Shown here: positions 31,503-40,195 of the stretch, piece by piece
Numbering within the stretch: position 1 is the first letter of the stretch
How the letters are laid out: each line of letters opens with the position of its first letter
DNA from: CADEEN01 sp963738425
Lineage (GTDB): Bacteria; Pseudomonadota; Gammaproteobacteria; Burkholderiales; Burkholderiaceae_C
Assembly (NCBI GenBank): GCA_963738425.1
Contig: CAVTWT010000002.1
Location: 213,906 to 277,905 of the forward strand
DNA: 64,000 bases
Direction of reading: 5' to 3'
Made by a program: the position numbers and the translations under genes
Notes under the pieces: generated by a model
Seen by the model: the letters and a program-made list of their open reading frames with translations, nothing else
What the model was told of the DNA's origin: nothing
Databases searched by the model: none

Positions 31503-31601
31503 ATGTGGAACGACACCGCCACCGCGATCAAAGTGCTTGCCGGCTGCGTGCTCGGCGGATGTTTTGCTGTCGCCGTGATCGTCAGCACGGCGATCGGTTG
31601 A
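31503..31601 (+). CDS. 32-residue single-helix membrane peptide
   Basis: A short frame, ATG 31503 to TGA 31601, preceded by a purine-rich ribosome site (GGGGAGAGGGAG) at suitable distance. The peptide begins MWNDTATAIKV, then a hydrophobic stretch LAGCVLGGCFAVAVIVSTAI spans the rest, enough for one membrane helix, with two Cys in a G-C-V-L-G-G-C pattern. It ends 3 bp before the stop of convergent glcF. I know no homologue; the coding call rests on the ribosome site and composition. Confidence 0.45.
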   Translation: MWNDTATAIKVLAGCVLGGCFAVAVIVSTAIG

Positions 31602-31604
31602 ACT

Positions 31605-32852
31605 TCAGCTCAGCGCCTCATCGAGCACTTCCACCCAGTGACGCACCGGCGTCGCGGTGCCGGATTGCAGGTGCTGGATGCACCCGATGTTCGCGCTGAC
31701 GATCATCGTCGGCGCGAGGGGTTCAAGGTGGCCCAACTTGCGATCGCGCAAGCGCGTGGCCAGCTCGGGCTGTAACACGCTGTAGGTGCCGGCCGAGCCG
31801 CAACACAGGTGCGACTCGTTGGCTGCCACGTTCACCTCGAAGCCGAGGTCGCGCAGGCTGCTCTCGACACCGCCGCGCAACTGTTGGCCATGCTGCAGGG
31901 TGCAAGGCGGATGAAATGCCAGGCGCATGCCTTCCTTGGGCCGCCGCAAGCGCGGCCGCAACACCGGCAGCAACGCCGGCACGATTTCAGACAAGTCCTT
32001 GGTCAACGCGCTGATGCGTGCTGCCTTTTCGGCGTAGGCCGCGTCGTGCGCGAGGTGGTGCCCGTACTCCTTGACCGTGACGCCGCAGCCCGACGCGTTC
32101 ATCACGATCGCCTCGACCGTGCCGGCCGACGTGAGGCCCTGCACCAGCGGCCACCAGGCGTCGATGTTGCGCCGCATGTCGTTCAAACCGCCCTCGGCGT
32201 CGTTCAGATGCGTGCGGATCGCGCCGCAGCAGCCGGCGTCGTCGGCCACCAGCGTCTGGATGCCGGCCGCATCGAGCACGCGCGCGGTAGCGGCGTTGAT
32301 GTTGGGCATCATCGCCGGCTGCACGCAGCCCATCAGCATCAGCACCTTGCGCGTATGGGCGCGGGTGGGCCAACGCTGCGCGCGCTCGCCGCTCTTGGCG
32401 GGCACTTTGTTCTTCAGTGAGGCCGGCAGCAGCGGGCGCACCATCTGGCCGAGCTTCATCGCTGGCGAAAACAACGGCGAGGTCAGGCCTTCTTTCAAGG
32501 CCGTGCGCGTCAGCCGCTCCATCAACGGCCGCTCGACCTTGGCCTCGACAACCTTGCGGCCAATGTCGACGAGGTGGCCGTACTGCACGCCGCTCGGGCA
32601 CGTGCTCTCGCAGTTGCGGCAGGTCAGGCAGCGGTCCAAGTGCAATTGCGTCGCGCGCGTCGGCGCCACGCCTTCGAGCACCTGCTTGATCAGGTAGATG
32701 CGCCCACGCGGGCCGTCGAGCTCGTCGCCGAGCAACTGGTAGGTCGGGCAGGTGGCGGTGCAGAAGCCGCAGTGCACGCACTTGCGCAGGATCGCCTCGG
32801 CCGTCTCGCCATCGGGCGTGCCTTTGTATTCGGGGGCGAGGGTGGTTTGCAT
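31605..32852 (-). CDS. glcF: Glycolate oxidase iron-sulfur subunit
   Basis: 415 residues; ATG at 32852 shares one base with the glcE stop (TGATG). Two [4Fe-4S] ferredoxin motifs, CVHCGFCTATCP (residues ~26-37) and CLTCRNCESTCP (~77-88), precede two CCG domains (VADDAGCCGA and SHLCCGSAG). GlcF passes electrons from the GlcD/GlcE flavin subunits to the membrane quinone pool when glycolate is oxidised to glyoxylate. The frame is clean. It is the last gene of glcDEF. Confidence 0.95.
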   Translation of the reverse strand: MQTTLAPEYKGTPDGETAEAILRKCVHCGFCTATCPTYQLLGDELDGPRGRIYLIKQVLEGVAPTRATQLHLDRCLTCRNCESTCPSGVQYGHLVDIGRKVVEAKVERPLMERLTRTALKEGLTSPLFSPAMKLGQMVRPLLPASLKNKVPAKSGERAQRWPTRAHTRKVLMLMGCVQPAMMPNINAATARVLDAAGIQTLVADDAGCCGAIRTHLNDAEGGLNDMRRNIDAWWPLVQGLTSAGTVEAIVMNASGCGVTVKEYGHHLAHDAAYAEKAARISALTKDLSEIVPALLPVLRPRLRRPKEGMRLAFHPPCTLQHGQQLRGGVESSLRDLGFEVNVAANESHLCCGSAGTYSVLQPELATRLRDRKLGHLEPLAPTMIVSANIGCIQHLQSGTATPVRHWVEVLDEALS

Positions 32853-33952
32853 CAGAGGTCGGCGTAAAGCCGGCCGCGGTTGAACACGCGGTCGGGGTCG
32901 AAACTGTCGCGCAGCGCGTGGTGGATCTTCTGCACCGCCGGGGTCAGCGGATGGAACACGCCCGCGCTCTTGTCCTTGCCGCGGAACAGTGTGACGTGGC
33001 CGCCGGCTTTCACGGCGGCGTCGCGCACCAGTGTCGCGCCAGCGTTGGTGCACAGCCAGCGTTGCGCGCCGCCCCACTCGATCAGTTGCTCGCCTTGCAA
33101 GGCGATCGGTGCGGCGGTCTGCGGCACGGAGAAGCGCCACAGTGCAGCGCCCTTGTCTTCGGCTTTCGCCGCCGTGGCGAAGAATTCGTCGCCGTGGTCG
33201 CGCAGGCCGCGCCAGAACGCCGCGGCCAGAGGGGGGTCGATCACATCACCGCCGAGTTGCATTTGGGCGGCATCGACGGCGGCGCGTGCGCCGGACAAGC
33301 GCAACACCAGCATGCCGCTCCACCAGGCGCTGGCCGAGATCGGCAGCGGTTCGCCGCCCCAGGCGTTCAAGCGCTTCAGCGCTTCGGGCTGATCGCATTC
33401 GAAGCGGATCGTCGCGGTGGCCACCGCCACCGGCAGCACCTTCAGCGAGACTTCGCAGATCACGCCGAGCGTGCCCATCGAGCCGGCGAGAGCGCGTGAC
33501 ACGTCATAGCCGGCAACGTTTTTCATCACTTGACCGCCAAAGGTCAGCACCTGGCCGCGGCCATTGAGCAGGGTCGCGCCGAGCACATGGTCGCGAACGC
33601 CGCCGGCGCTGGCGCGCGCCGGTCCGGCCAGGCCCGCGGCGACCATGCCGCCCACCGTGCCGCGAGCGATGTAGCGCGGCGGCTCGAAGGCCAGGTGCTG
33701 GCCTTTCTCTGCGAGCGTCGCTTCGAGCTCTTCGAGCAGCGTGCCGGCGCGCACGGTGACGACGAGTTCGCTCGGTTCGTAGTTGGAAATGCCGGTCAGC
33801 GGTTTGATGTCGAGCCATTCGCCGTGCAGCACGTTGCCGTAGAAATCCTTCGTGCCGCCACCGATGATGCGCAGCGCGCCTTTGGCTGCACGAGCGGTTT
33901 GGACTTGATCGACGAGGCGGGCGAGGGCAGCGTCCATGGCTTCCAACCTCAT
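32852..33952 (-). CDS. glcE: Glycolate oxidase FAD-binding subunit
   Basis: 366 residues from ATG 33952 (MRLEAMDAAL); the second ATG at 33937 is equally possible. A PCMH-type FAD domain spans ~1-180, with RIIGGGTKDFYG, TVRAGTLLEELEATL and the GGMVAAGLAGPARASAGGVRD-like loop. GlcE is the non-catalytic flavin partner of GlcD. It overlaps glcF by one base, but a 114-bp gap filled by a large hairpin repeat separates it from glcD, an unusual break in this operon. Confidence 0.94.
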   Translation of the reverse strand: MRLEAMDAALARLVDQVQTARAAKGALRIIGGGTKDFYGNVLHGEWLDIKPLTGISNYEPSELVVTVRAGTLLEELEATLAEKGQHLAFEPPRYIARGTVGGMVAAGLAGPARASAGGVRDHVLGATLLNGRGQVLTFGGQVMKNVAGYDVSRALAGSMGTLGVICEVSLKVLPVAVATATIRFECDQPEALKRLNAWGGEPLPISASAWWSGMLVLRLSGARAAVDAAQMQLGGDVIDPPLAAAFWRGLRDHGDEFFATAAKAEDKGAALWRFSVPQTAAPIALQGEQLIEWGGAQRWLCTNAGATLVRDAAVKAGGHVTLFRGKDKSAGVFHPLTPAVQKIHHALRDSFDPDRVFNRGRLYADL

Positions 33953-34050
33953 TCACCGCAGAGGCGCAGAGGGCGCAGAGTGAACGCAGAGGAATCCATT
34001 CTTGTATTCCTCTGTGAACCTCTGCGCTCTCCGCGCCTCTGCGGTGAGGG
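33952..34050. repeat. Long imperfect hairpin repeat between glcD and glcE
   Basis: Two ~47-bp arms (33952-33999 and 34002-34050) are near-perfect reverse complements. Each begins TCACCGCAGAGGCGC and contains GCGCAGAG and CAGAGGAAT blocks; the apex is about TTCTTG. From memory, the unit CCGCAGAGGCGCAGAGG is a widespread repeat in environmental Gram-negative genomes. It fills the space between the glcD stop and the glcE start, so the transcript would fold into a long stem there. Confidence 0.85.
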
Positions 34051-34066
34051 TGACTCGAACGACATC

Positions 34067-35561
34067 TCAGAAGCGTTCCAACTCAGGGAAAGACAGCAGG
34101 CCCTTCTTGACATGCATCTTCCCGTACTCCGCACAGCGCTGCAGCGTCGGGATCACTTTGCCCGGGTTCAACGTGCCCGCGGGATCGAAGGCGCGCTTGA
34201 CGCCTTCCATCTGTTCGCGCTCGTCGGGCGTGAACTGCACGCACATCGAATTGAGTTTCTCGACACCGACGCCATGCTCGCCGGTCACGGTGCCACCCAT
34301 CGCGACACTGGTTTCCAGGATGTCGGCGCCGAACAGTTCGCAGCGGTGCAACTGGTCCGGATCGTTGGCGTCGAACAGGATCAGCGGGTGCAGGTTGCCG
34401 TCGCCGGCGTGGAAGACGTTGCAGCACTTGAGGCCGTACTTCTTTTCCATCTCGGCGATCGCGATCAGGATGTCGGCCAGGCGCTTGCGCGGAATCGTCG
34501 AGTCCATGCACATGTAGTCGGGGCTGATGCGCCCGCTCGCGGGGAAGGCGTTCTTGCGGCCGCTCCAGAACTTAAGGCGCTGCGCCTCGTCCTTGCTGAC
34601 TTCGACACGCGTTGCGCCGCAGCGGTTCAACACGGCCTGCATGCGATCGATCTCTTCGGCCACTTCTTCCGGCGTGCCGTCGGATTCGCAGAGCAGGATC
34701 GCCTCGGCCTCGAGGTCATAGCCGGCGTGGACGAAATCTTCGACCGCCGCGGTCATCGGCTTGTCGAGCATCTCCAACCCCGCTGGAATGATGCCCGCCG
34801 CGATGATCGACGCCACCGCATCGCCGGCTTTGCGCACGTCGTCGAAGCTGGCCATGATGCAGCGCGCGAGTTTCGGTTTGGGCACGAGTTTGACGGTCAC
34901 TTCGAGCGTCACCGCCAGCATGCCTTCGCTGCCGACGACCAGCGGCAGCAGATCGAGTCCTGGCGCGTCGAGGGCATCGCTGCCGAACTCGATGGGCTCG
35001 CCTTCGACGGTGAAGCCGCGCACCTTCAACACGTTGTGCAGCGTCAGGCCGTACTTCAAACAATGCACGCCACCCGAGTTCTCGGCCACGTTGCCGCCGA
35101 TCGTGCAGGCGATCTGGGACGACGGGTCCGGTGCGTAGTACAGGCCGAGCGGCGCCGCGGCTTCGCTGATGGCCAGGTTGCGCACGCCGCATTGCACGAC
35201 CGCTGTGCGCGAGGTCTTGTCGAGCTTGACGATCTGGTTGAACTTGGCCAGCGCCAGCGTCACGCCCATCGCATGCGGCATCGCGCCGCCCGACAAGCCG
35301 GTGCCTGCGCCGCGCGCGACCACAGGCACTTGCAAGCGCGTGGCAGGCCTTCAACACCGCAGCGACTTGCGCCTCGGTTTCCGGCAGCGCCACCGCCAGT
35401 GGCAACTGGCGGTAGGCGGTCAGGCCGTCGCACTCATATGGCACCGTGTCTTCGCCTTGCCAGAGCAGCGCATGCGGCGGCAGCACGGCGGCGAGCGCCG
35501 CCACCACCACCTGTTGGCGTTCGGCGCGCTCTGCGGCTGGCGAGGGCAGTCGGGCGTTCAT
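34067..35561 (-). CDS. glcD: Glycolate oxidase catalytic subunit (one frameshift)
   Basis: About 498 residues, as for GlcD. This FAD enzyme oxidises glycolate (and D-lactate) to glyoxylate. The start MNARLPSPAAERAER at 35561 is followed by YECDGLTAYRQLPLAVALPE. An extra T in the doublet near 35337 breaks the frame; removing it joins VLKACHAL to QVPVVARGAGTGLSGGA, the FAD-contact loop. Then come IGGNVAENSGGVHCLKYG, the C-terminal FAD-oxidase block with FHAGDGNLHPLILFD, and GTVTGEHGVGVEKL. It is the first gene of glcDEF. Confidence 0.93.
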
Positions 35562-35667
35562 CGTGCCCAGACTGTACCGGGCCGCGACGACTCACTAACG
35601 CGCTGCGCTTGCGCATGGCTTTGCGCCGCACACACGAATGCGGTTCAGCGCGAAACGGCCGCCAAGC

Positions 35668-36333
35668 TCAGGCGTAGCGCAGGGTGTTGGGCCTGGACCG
35701 GCGCCGTGCAAGGAAGCCCATCGACAGCAGGCCGGCGAGCATCAGCGCGTAGCTACCCGGCTCGGGAACCGCCGGGGCGATGCCGGAAATCGTGTACGCG
35801 CTCGCGTCCACGAAGGCGGTGCGCGTGGCGCCACCGGGCCATGTGGCCAACTGGCCGGACGTGGCCACCAGCTGCAACTCGCCGGTGAGGCTGTCAGGGA
35901 CGTCGTTGTTGCCCAGGATCAGCGGGGTGCTCGTGCGGTTGAAGGTGTCGATGCGTTCCACGGGCCGGTTGATGCACTCCTGAAATGAGCTGCACTGGTT
36001 CGAGTACAAGTACAGGGCGCCGGCCTCGCCGGTCATGCGATACGTGACACCTGGGTTGCCTGGGAAGGCCCAATTGCCCGGCGGCAGTGGCAGCCCGTCG
36101 TCGCTGTAGTGGTAGTGCAGCGTCGCGCTGACGAAGACCGCCTCACCCGGATCGACATACGCGCTGAACGAACGCCCGTCGCACATCTGCTGGCTGCGTG
36201 TGCCGTCGGCGCCGATCAGGCCGCAGGTCACGTCGCTCCAGCTCACGTCCAACACGGCCATCGCGTGCGCCGGCGCTGCTGCCAGGAAGGCCCATGCACA
36301 CGCGAGCGCTGCGATCGAATGACGAGGCTTCAT
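35668..36333 (-). CDS. PEP-CTERM sorting domain protein
   Basis: 221 residues from ATG 36333 (MKPRHSIAALACAWAFLAAAPAHA, a signal peptide). The open frame extends further upstream, but that part is not protein-like. The mature region is beta-rich, with three Cys and no recognised domain. The C-terminus is a textbook PEP-CTERM signal: VPEPGSYALMLAGLL, a hydrophobic stretch, then the basic cluster RRRSRP. It is recognised by an exosortase (EpsH/XrtA type), which must be encoded elsewhere. Such proteins are usually linked to exopolysaccharide and floc or biofilm surfaces. Confidence 0.88.
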   Translation of the reverse strand: MKPRHSIAALACAWAFLAAAPAHAMAVLDVSWSDVTCGLIGADGTRSQQMCDGRSFSAYVDPGEAVFVSATLHYHYSDDGLPLPPGNWAFPGNPGVTYRMTGEAGALYLYSNQCSSFQECINRPVERIDTFNRTSTPLILGNNDVPDSLTGELQLVATSGQLATWPGGATRTAFVDASAYTISGIAPAVPEPGSYALMLAGLLSMGFLARRRSRPNTLRYA

Positions 36334-36403
36334 GATTTCATTGTGGGGGTCCCTTCGTGCTGCGCATTGCGCCGGCGCAATCGGGCGACCGGCGGCCGTC
36401 TGC

Positions 36404-37621
36404 TCAGGCTGCGTCACCTGTGAACACGGTCAGCACCCCGGTGTAACCGTACAGATGCTGGTGCCCGATCTCGCCGCCGGCGAAGAAGCCTGCCAGCGGC
36501 ACGTCGCCGAGCGCGTGGCGGATGATCTGCAGCTCGGCCGACGGCGCGCCGAAGTGCGGGCCGCCGCGGCCGGCGCAACTCACATAGACGGCACCGCGGA
36601 TGCGCGAGGCGGCATGGGCAGGCGCGACATGGGCTGATGCCACCGCCGTGGCCAGCTCGGCCGGCTCGGGCGCCAGTTCTTCGCGGATTTCGGCGCAGAT
36701 GCGCGTCAGGTCACGGCGCGCGGCGGCGACGTCGCGATGGCAGAAGGCCAGCGTCATGCCGGGCTCCACCGTGTCGGCCACCGCGACGCCATGGCGCCCC
36801 GGGTCGAGGCCGACGAGGTGGCGCACGCGCACGTCGTCACCGAAGGCGCGGTGGCGAGTGCTGGCCGCAGCACCGCCGTTGAGTGGCAGCGGCGCGCGCG
36901 GCGCTGCCAGGCCAACCAGCGTGCCACGCAACGCGAGCATGGCCTGGCGGGGCTCATCGAGGGTCAGCTTCAGGTCATCGAGCAGGCATTGCAGGGCAGG
37001 CTGGCCGTCGAGTTCGGTGACGACGTTGCGCTCGGCGCCGGTGATGCGCCGCTGCGGGCCGATCGGCTGGCAACCCTGCGTGACGCGCGAAACGATGCCG
37101 ACGTCGCGCGTGAAGGCCACGCCCGACAAGCCACCGTCGTAGACGCCCTCGGCGATCTGGCAGCTGCGGGTGCGCGACGCGGCCACGCCGCCGAAAAGGT
37201 AGCCGCTGGAAGTGCGCGCCGACAGGTCGTCGAGCAGTTCGGCCAGCTCGTGCGCGCGGGCGTCGGCGTGCACGAGCGCGGTCGCCGGCTCGATCTGCCC
37301 GAGCGGCTTGGCGCCAGAGAAAACGCGGAAGCGGCCCTGCGGCAGCGTCGACAGCATCAGCACCAGGGCAGGCTCGTCGAAGTACTCGATGCCGCTGGCG
37401 CAAACGCCAATGCCCACCGTGCCGGCCCAGGCCACGCCGGGCCAGCGCGCGTGCAAGGCGTTGTACAGCGCCTGCGCGTGCGGCGCGTAGTGGTCGGTGA
37501 AATACACCAGGCCCAGCGCCGCCTCATCGCCACCCTGCTGGCGGTCGATCTGCCCCGCCGCCAGCGCCAGCGCCCCTTTCCAGTCCGGGTGCGTGGCGTG
37601 GCCGACGATGAAGCGCGGCAT
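36404..37621 (-). CDS. FIST N and C domain sensor protein
   Basis: 405 residues from ATG 37621 (MPRFIVGHATHPDW). FIST_N spans ~30-210 (YFTDHYAPHAQALYNALHAR, SSGYLFGGVAAS) and FIST_C ~230-385, ending near GGEIGHQHLYGYTGVL. FIST domains are thought to sense small ligands such as amino acids in signalling proteins. Here the protein stands alone, without a fused kinase or cyclase. It lies 16 bp downstream of phaM on the same strand, so co-transcription is likely. The ribosome site and start are supported by the family N-terminus. Confidence 0.88.
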   Translation of the reverse strand: MPRFIVGHATHPDWKGALALAAGQIDRQQGGDEAALGLVYFTDHYAPHAQALYNALHARWPGVAWAGTVGIGVCASGIEYFDEPALVLMLSTLPQGRFRVFSGAKPLGQIEPATALVHADARAHELAELLDDLSARTSSGYLFGGVAASRTRSCQIAEGVYDGGLSGVAFTRDVGIVSRVTQGCQPIGPQRRITGAERNVVTELDGQPALQCLLDDLKLTLDEPRQAMLALRGTLVGLAAPRAPLPLNGGAAASTRHRAFGDDVRVRHLVGLDPGRHGVAVADTVEPGMTLAFCHRDVAAARRDLTRICAEIREELAPEPAELATAVASAHVAPAHAASRIRGAVYVSCAGRGGPHFGAPSAELQIIRHALGDVPLAGFFAGGEIGHQHLYGYTGVLTVFTGDAA

Positions 37622-37637
37622 GTGAGCCTTTGGGAGA

Positions 37638-38288
37638 TCAGCGTCGCGTGGTGCTGCGCTTGCGCGCCCCCGATGCCGTCTGCGCGGTCTTGACGGCGGC
37701 CTTGGCCACGGCACCCGCCACCTTGCCCGGCGCCTGTACCGCCTTCTTCAGCGTTTCTTCGGCGGCGTCGAAACTCTGTTTCACCATCGCGCCGGCGAGC
37801 GACTTGGTGGCATCACCGGCGCTGTCTTTCATTGCCGTAGCGGCAAGTTGCGTGAACTGCTTGGTCAGCGCGCCCCACCATTGCATCGGATCGACCGCCG
37901 GTGTGGCGGCTTCGGCGGGCGATGGCTTGCGGCTGCCGCCGCGCGCAGGCGCCTTCTTCTCGGGCGTGGCCATGGCCGCCATCGGCTCGGGCACCTTGAG
38001 CGAATCGCGCAGCGCGGTCAGCGGCACGTTCATCGTCTTCAGCGTCGACAGCGTCATGCGCTGCACTTCGAGCGCCTGGATGGTGGCGGCCAGCATGCGC
38101 GCGTTCTGCTCCAGCCAGAACTGCACCGTGCGCAGCTCTTCGATGCGCTTTTCGAGCTCTTCGGGGTTCAGCGTCGGCGCCACCCACTGGCCGATCGACG
38201 GCAGCGCCGAGCCGGCGTTCTTGACCAGGCCCTGCAGGAAGTCGAACCCCGGAACGAGCTTGCTGAAGTTCTGCGACGAGTCGGTCAT
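37638..38288 (-). CDS. phaM: PhaM family polyhydroxyalkanoate granule protein
   Basis: 216 residues. The N-terminal half carries the PhaM signature: FSKLVPGFDFLQGLVKNAG, WVAPTLNPEELEKRIEELR and VQFWLEQNARMLAATIQALE. The second half is Ala/Lys-rich with a basic tail (SGARKRSTTRR). In Cupriavidus necator PhaM activates PHB synthase PhaC and links granules to DNA through its lysine-rich C-terminus. The same role is inferred here, implying this organism stores polyhydroxyalkanoate. It is preceded by the TraB/GumN gene (stop 38319), 30 bp away on the same strand. Confidence 0.88.
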   Translation of the reverse strand: MTDSSQNFSKLVPGFDFLQGLVKNAGSALPSIGQWVAPTLNPEELEKRIEELRTVQFWLEQNARMLAATIQALEVQRMTLSTLKTMNVPLTALRDSLKVPEPMAAMATPEKKAPARGGSRKPSPAEAATPAVDPMQWWGALTKQFTQLAATAMKDSAGDATKSLAGAMVKQSFDAAEETLKKAVQAPGKVAGAVAKAAVKTAQTASGARKRSTTRR

Positions 38289-38318
38289 GCGTGTCTCCTG
38301 GTGTTGTTGTCGGCGATC

Positions 38319-39266
38319 CTAGCGAAACTCGACCCGCTCGACACGAAAACCGCGCGCTTGCAGCAACGCTGGCAGCGCCTTGGGCCCGGTCATGTGCAGC
38401 GCGCCGACGGCGACGAACAGGCGCTGGCCCTCGCGATGCAGGGCCTCGATGCGCTCGGCCATGGCCGGGTTGCGCTCGTCGTTCAGCGCTCTCAACATCG
38501 CGCGCTCGTCATCTGTCTTCACGCAGTCGCACCAGCGCTCGTAGTTCTCGATCTCCTGCAGGTCACCGCGCTCCCAGGCCACGGCCATGCGCAGCAGCAC
38601 TTGGCGGCCGAGGCCGCTTTGCATCTGCTCCAGCGTCGACGCGAGCAGGCGCTCGGCCTGCACTGGGTCGTTTGGAATGATCGCCGCCAGCTGCCGCTCC
38701 GCCGTTTCGAGCGACACCGTGCGCAGCTTTCGCGCGCTCGCTGCGCCGGCGAGCACGAACTCCTGTCCGTACGCCACCTGCAAACCGTCGCGCGCGGCGT
38801 CGATCATCATCGCCGTCATGGCCTGCATCATCGGGTGCAGGCCGGCCAGCGCCTGTGCCGGGATGCAGGCGCGCTGGATCTCGCGTTTCAGTTGCTCGTC
38901 CAGCGCCGTCGGCAGTTTGGCGCTGCCGGAGCCGGCGCTGCGCAGGCTGCTTTGCACCGCGGGGTCGAGCGGGTCGAGCTCGAAGGCCACCGTCTGCGCA
39001 TCGGCCAGCGCGGCGCGCAGCTTCGCACCGGGGAAGGCCCATTCGAGCTTGCCGACGTGGATGGTGCCGAAGAGGTGGTGCGTGCGGCCGTCCTTGCTGA
39101 CACGCCACAAGAAGCCGCGGTCCTTGGCTTGTGCCTGCGCGTCCTTCACCTGCTGCGGTGTCGGCGCCGCGGCTTGCGGCGGGCAGGCGGTGGCGGGTTG
39201 CGCCTGCGCGCCGAGCGAGGCCAGGGCCGCGACACTCAGCAGCCATGCCAGCAGGGGTTTGTTCAT
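38319..39266 (-). CDS. TraB/GumN (TIKI-like) family protein, secreted
   Basis: 315 residues from ATG 39266 with a signal peptide (MNKPLLAWLLSVAALASLGAQA). The family motifs are present: HHLFGTIHVGKLEW (G-T-I-H) near residue 65 and RLFVAVGALHMTGPKALP (G-A-L-H) near residue 285. These His residues are metal ligands in the related TIKI proteases, so a metalloprotease role is possible. The bacterial function is unknown. Two Cys (WCDCVK) are close together near residue 240. The start overlaps the stop of the upstream retropepsin-like gene (ATGA), pointing to a coupled pair of putative proteases. Confidence 0.87.
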   Translation of the reverse strand: MNKPLLAWLLSVAALASLGAQAQPATACPPQAAAPTPQQVKDAQAQAKDRGFLWRVSKDGRTHHLFGTIHVGKLEWAFPGAKLRAALADAQTVAFELDPLDPAVQSSLRSAGSGSAKLPTALDEQLKREIQRACIPAQALAGLHPMMQAMTAMMIDAARDGLQVAYGQEFVLAGAASARKLRTVSLETAERQLAAIIPNDPVQAERLLASTLEQMQSGLGRQVLLRMAVAWERGDLQEIENYERWCDCVKTDDERAMLRALNDERNPAMAERIEALHREGQRLFVAVGALHMTGPKALPALLQARGFRVERVEFR

Positions 39267-39739
39267 CGCATCGGCTCCAGCGTCAGCACGCCGTCGCGTT
39301 GGGTCAGGCGCAGTTTCGAAATCACATCCATGCCGAGCAGCGGTGACTCGAGCCGCGGCAGCACGCCCACCCGCAAGCGCTCGGCCACCACACCACCTTG
39401 CAGCGACACATCGGCACGGGCCAGCCGGCCATCGACCACACCGCCGGCGGTGGACGAGCGCACGGAGCCTTCGAGCACCAGTCCGGCCTGCTGCGCCAGG
39501 GCCAGCGGCAGCGCCGTGCTGGTGGCGCCGGTATCGACGAGAAAGTCCACCGCCAGGCCGTTGATCCGGCCCGGCCAGTAGAAGTGCCCGTCCGGTGCAC
39601 GTTTCAACTCGATGCGCCCGCTCGCCGCGTCGAACGAGAAACGAGAACGCTCGGCCCGGTGCTGCATCGCCTGCACGGCCAGGAACAAGGCGGTTGCGAT
39701 CAGCAACCAGACGGTGATGAACTTCCACGAGCGCGACAT
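39263..39739 (-). CDS. Membrane-anchored retropepsin-like aspartic protease
   Basis: 158 residues from ATG 39739 (MSRSWKF). An N-terminal membrane helix (ITVWLLIATALFLAVQAM) precedes a clan-AA aspartyl protease-like domain with the catalytic motif FLVDTGATSTALPLALA (D-T-G-A, near residue 70) and the later hydrophobic LLGMDVISKL (LLG-M-x-x-L), as in TIGR02281-type proteins. It would work as a dimer on the periplasmic face. The frame runs further upstream, but the ATG before the membrane helix is preferred. It overlaps the TraB/GumN start by 4 bp. Confidence 0.86.
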   Translation of the reverse strand: MSRSWKFITVWLLIATALFLAVQAMQHRAERSRFSFDAASGRIELKRAPDGHFYWPGRINGLAVDFLVDTGATSTALPLALAQQAGLVLEGSVRSSTAGGVVDGRLARADVSLQGGVVAERLRVGVLPRLESPLLGMDVISKLRLTQRDGVLTLEPMR

Positions 39740-39775
39740 GACGCTACGATGCCATGAAACCACCAAGCATCCACG

Positions 39776-40189
39776 ATGCGCGCCCTCTTTCACCTTGCCT
39801 ATCACGTGCACGACCTGCAGGCCGCGCGCGCTTTTTACGGTGGTGTGCTCGGCTGCGCCGAAGGCCGCAGTACCGAAACCTGGGTCGATTTCGATTTCTT
39901 CGGGCACCAGATTTCGCTGCATCTAGGCGAACCGTTCGCGACGACGAACACCGGCCGCGTCGGTGACACGATGGTGCCGATGCCACACCTGGGCCTGGTG
40001 TTGCAGGCCGATGATTGGCAGGCGCTGGCTCAGCGGCTGCGCGCTGCCGGCACCCTGTTTGTGATCGATCCGCACTTGCGCTTCGCTGGTCAGCCCGGTG
40101 AGCAGTGGACGATGTTCTTCCGCGACCCGAGCGGCAACCCGATCGAGGTCAAGGGCTTTGCCGATCTCGACCGGGTCTACGAACACTGA
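39776..40189 (+). CDS. VOC superfamily (glyoxalase/dioxygenase fold) protein
   Basis: 137 residues. Two paired beta-alpha-beta modules are visible: FHLAYHVHDLQAARAFYGGVL at the start (His ~6 and His ~10) and HLGLVLQADDWQALAQRL in the second half. The C-terminus FFRDPSGNPIEVKGF has the usual D-P-x-G-N-x-[IL]-E pattern with the metal-ligand Glu. The substrate is unknown. The start, 36 bp from the divergent retropepsin gene, is supported by the family N-terminus. The following hydrolase gene begins 6 bp after its stop, so the two are probably co-transcribed. Confidence 0.87.
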   Translation: MRALFHLAYHVHDLQAARAFYGGVLGCAEGRSTETWVDFDFFGHQISLHLGEPFATTNTGRVGDTMVPMPHLGLVLQADDWQALAQRLRAAGTLFVIDPHLRFAGQPGEQWTMFFRDPSGNPIEVKGFADLDRVYEH

Positions 40190-40195
40190 GACGGT

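Noticed and set aside
35668..36417. Longer PEP-CTERM protein starting at 36417
   Set aside because: The added 28 residues precede a complete signal peptide and overlap the FIST gene end; ATG 36333 is preferred.
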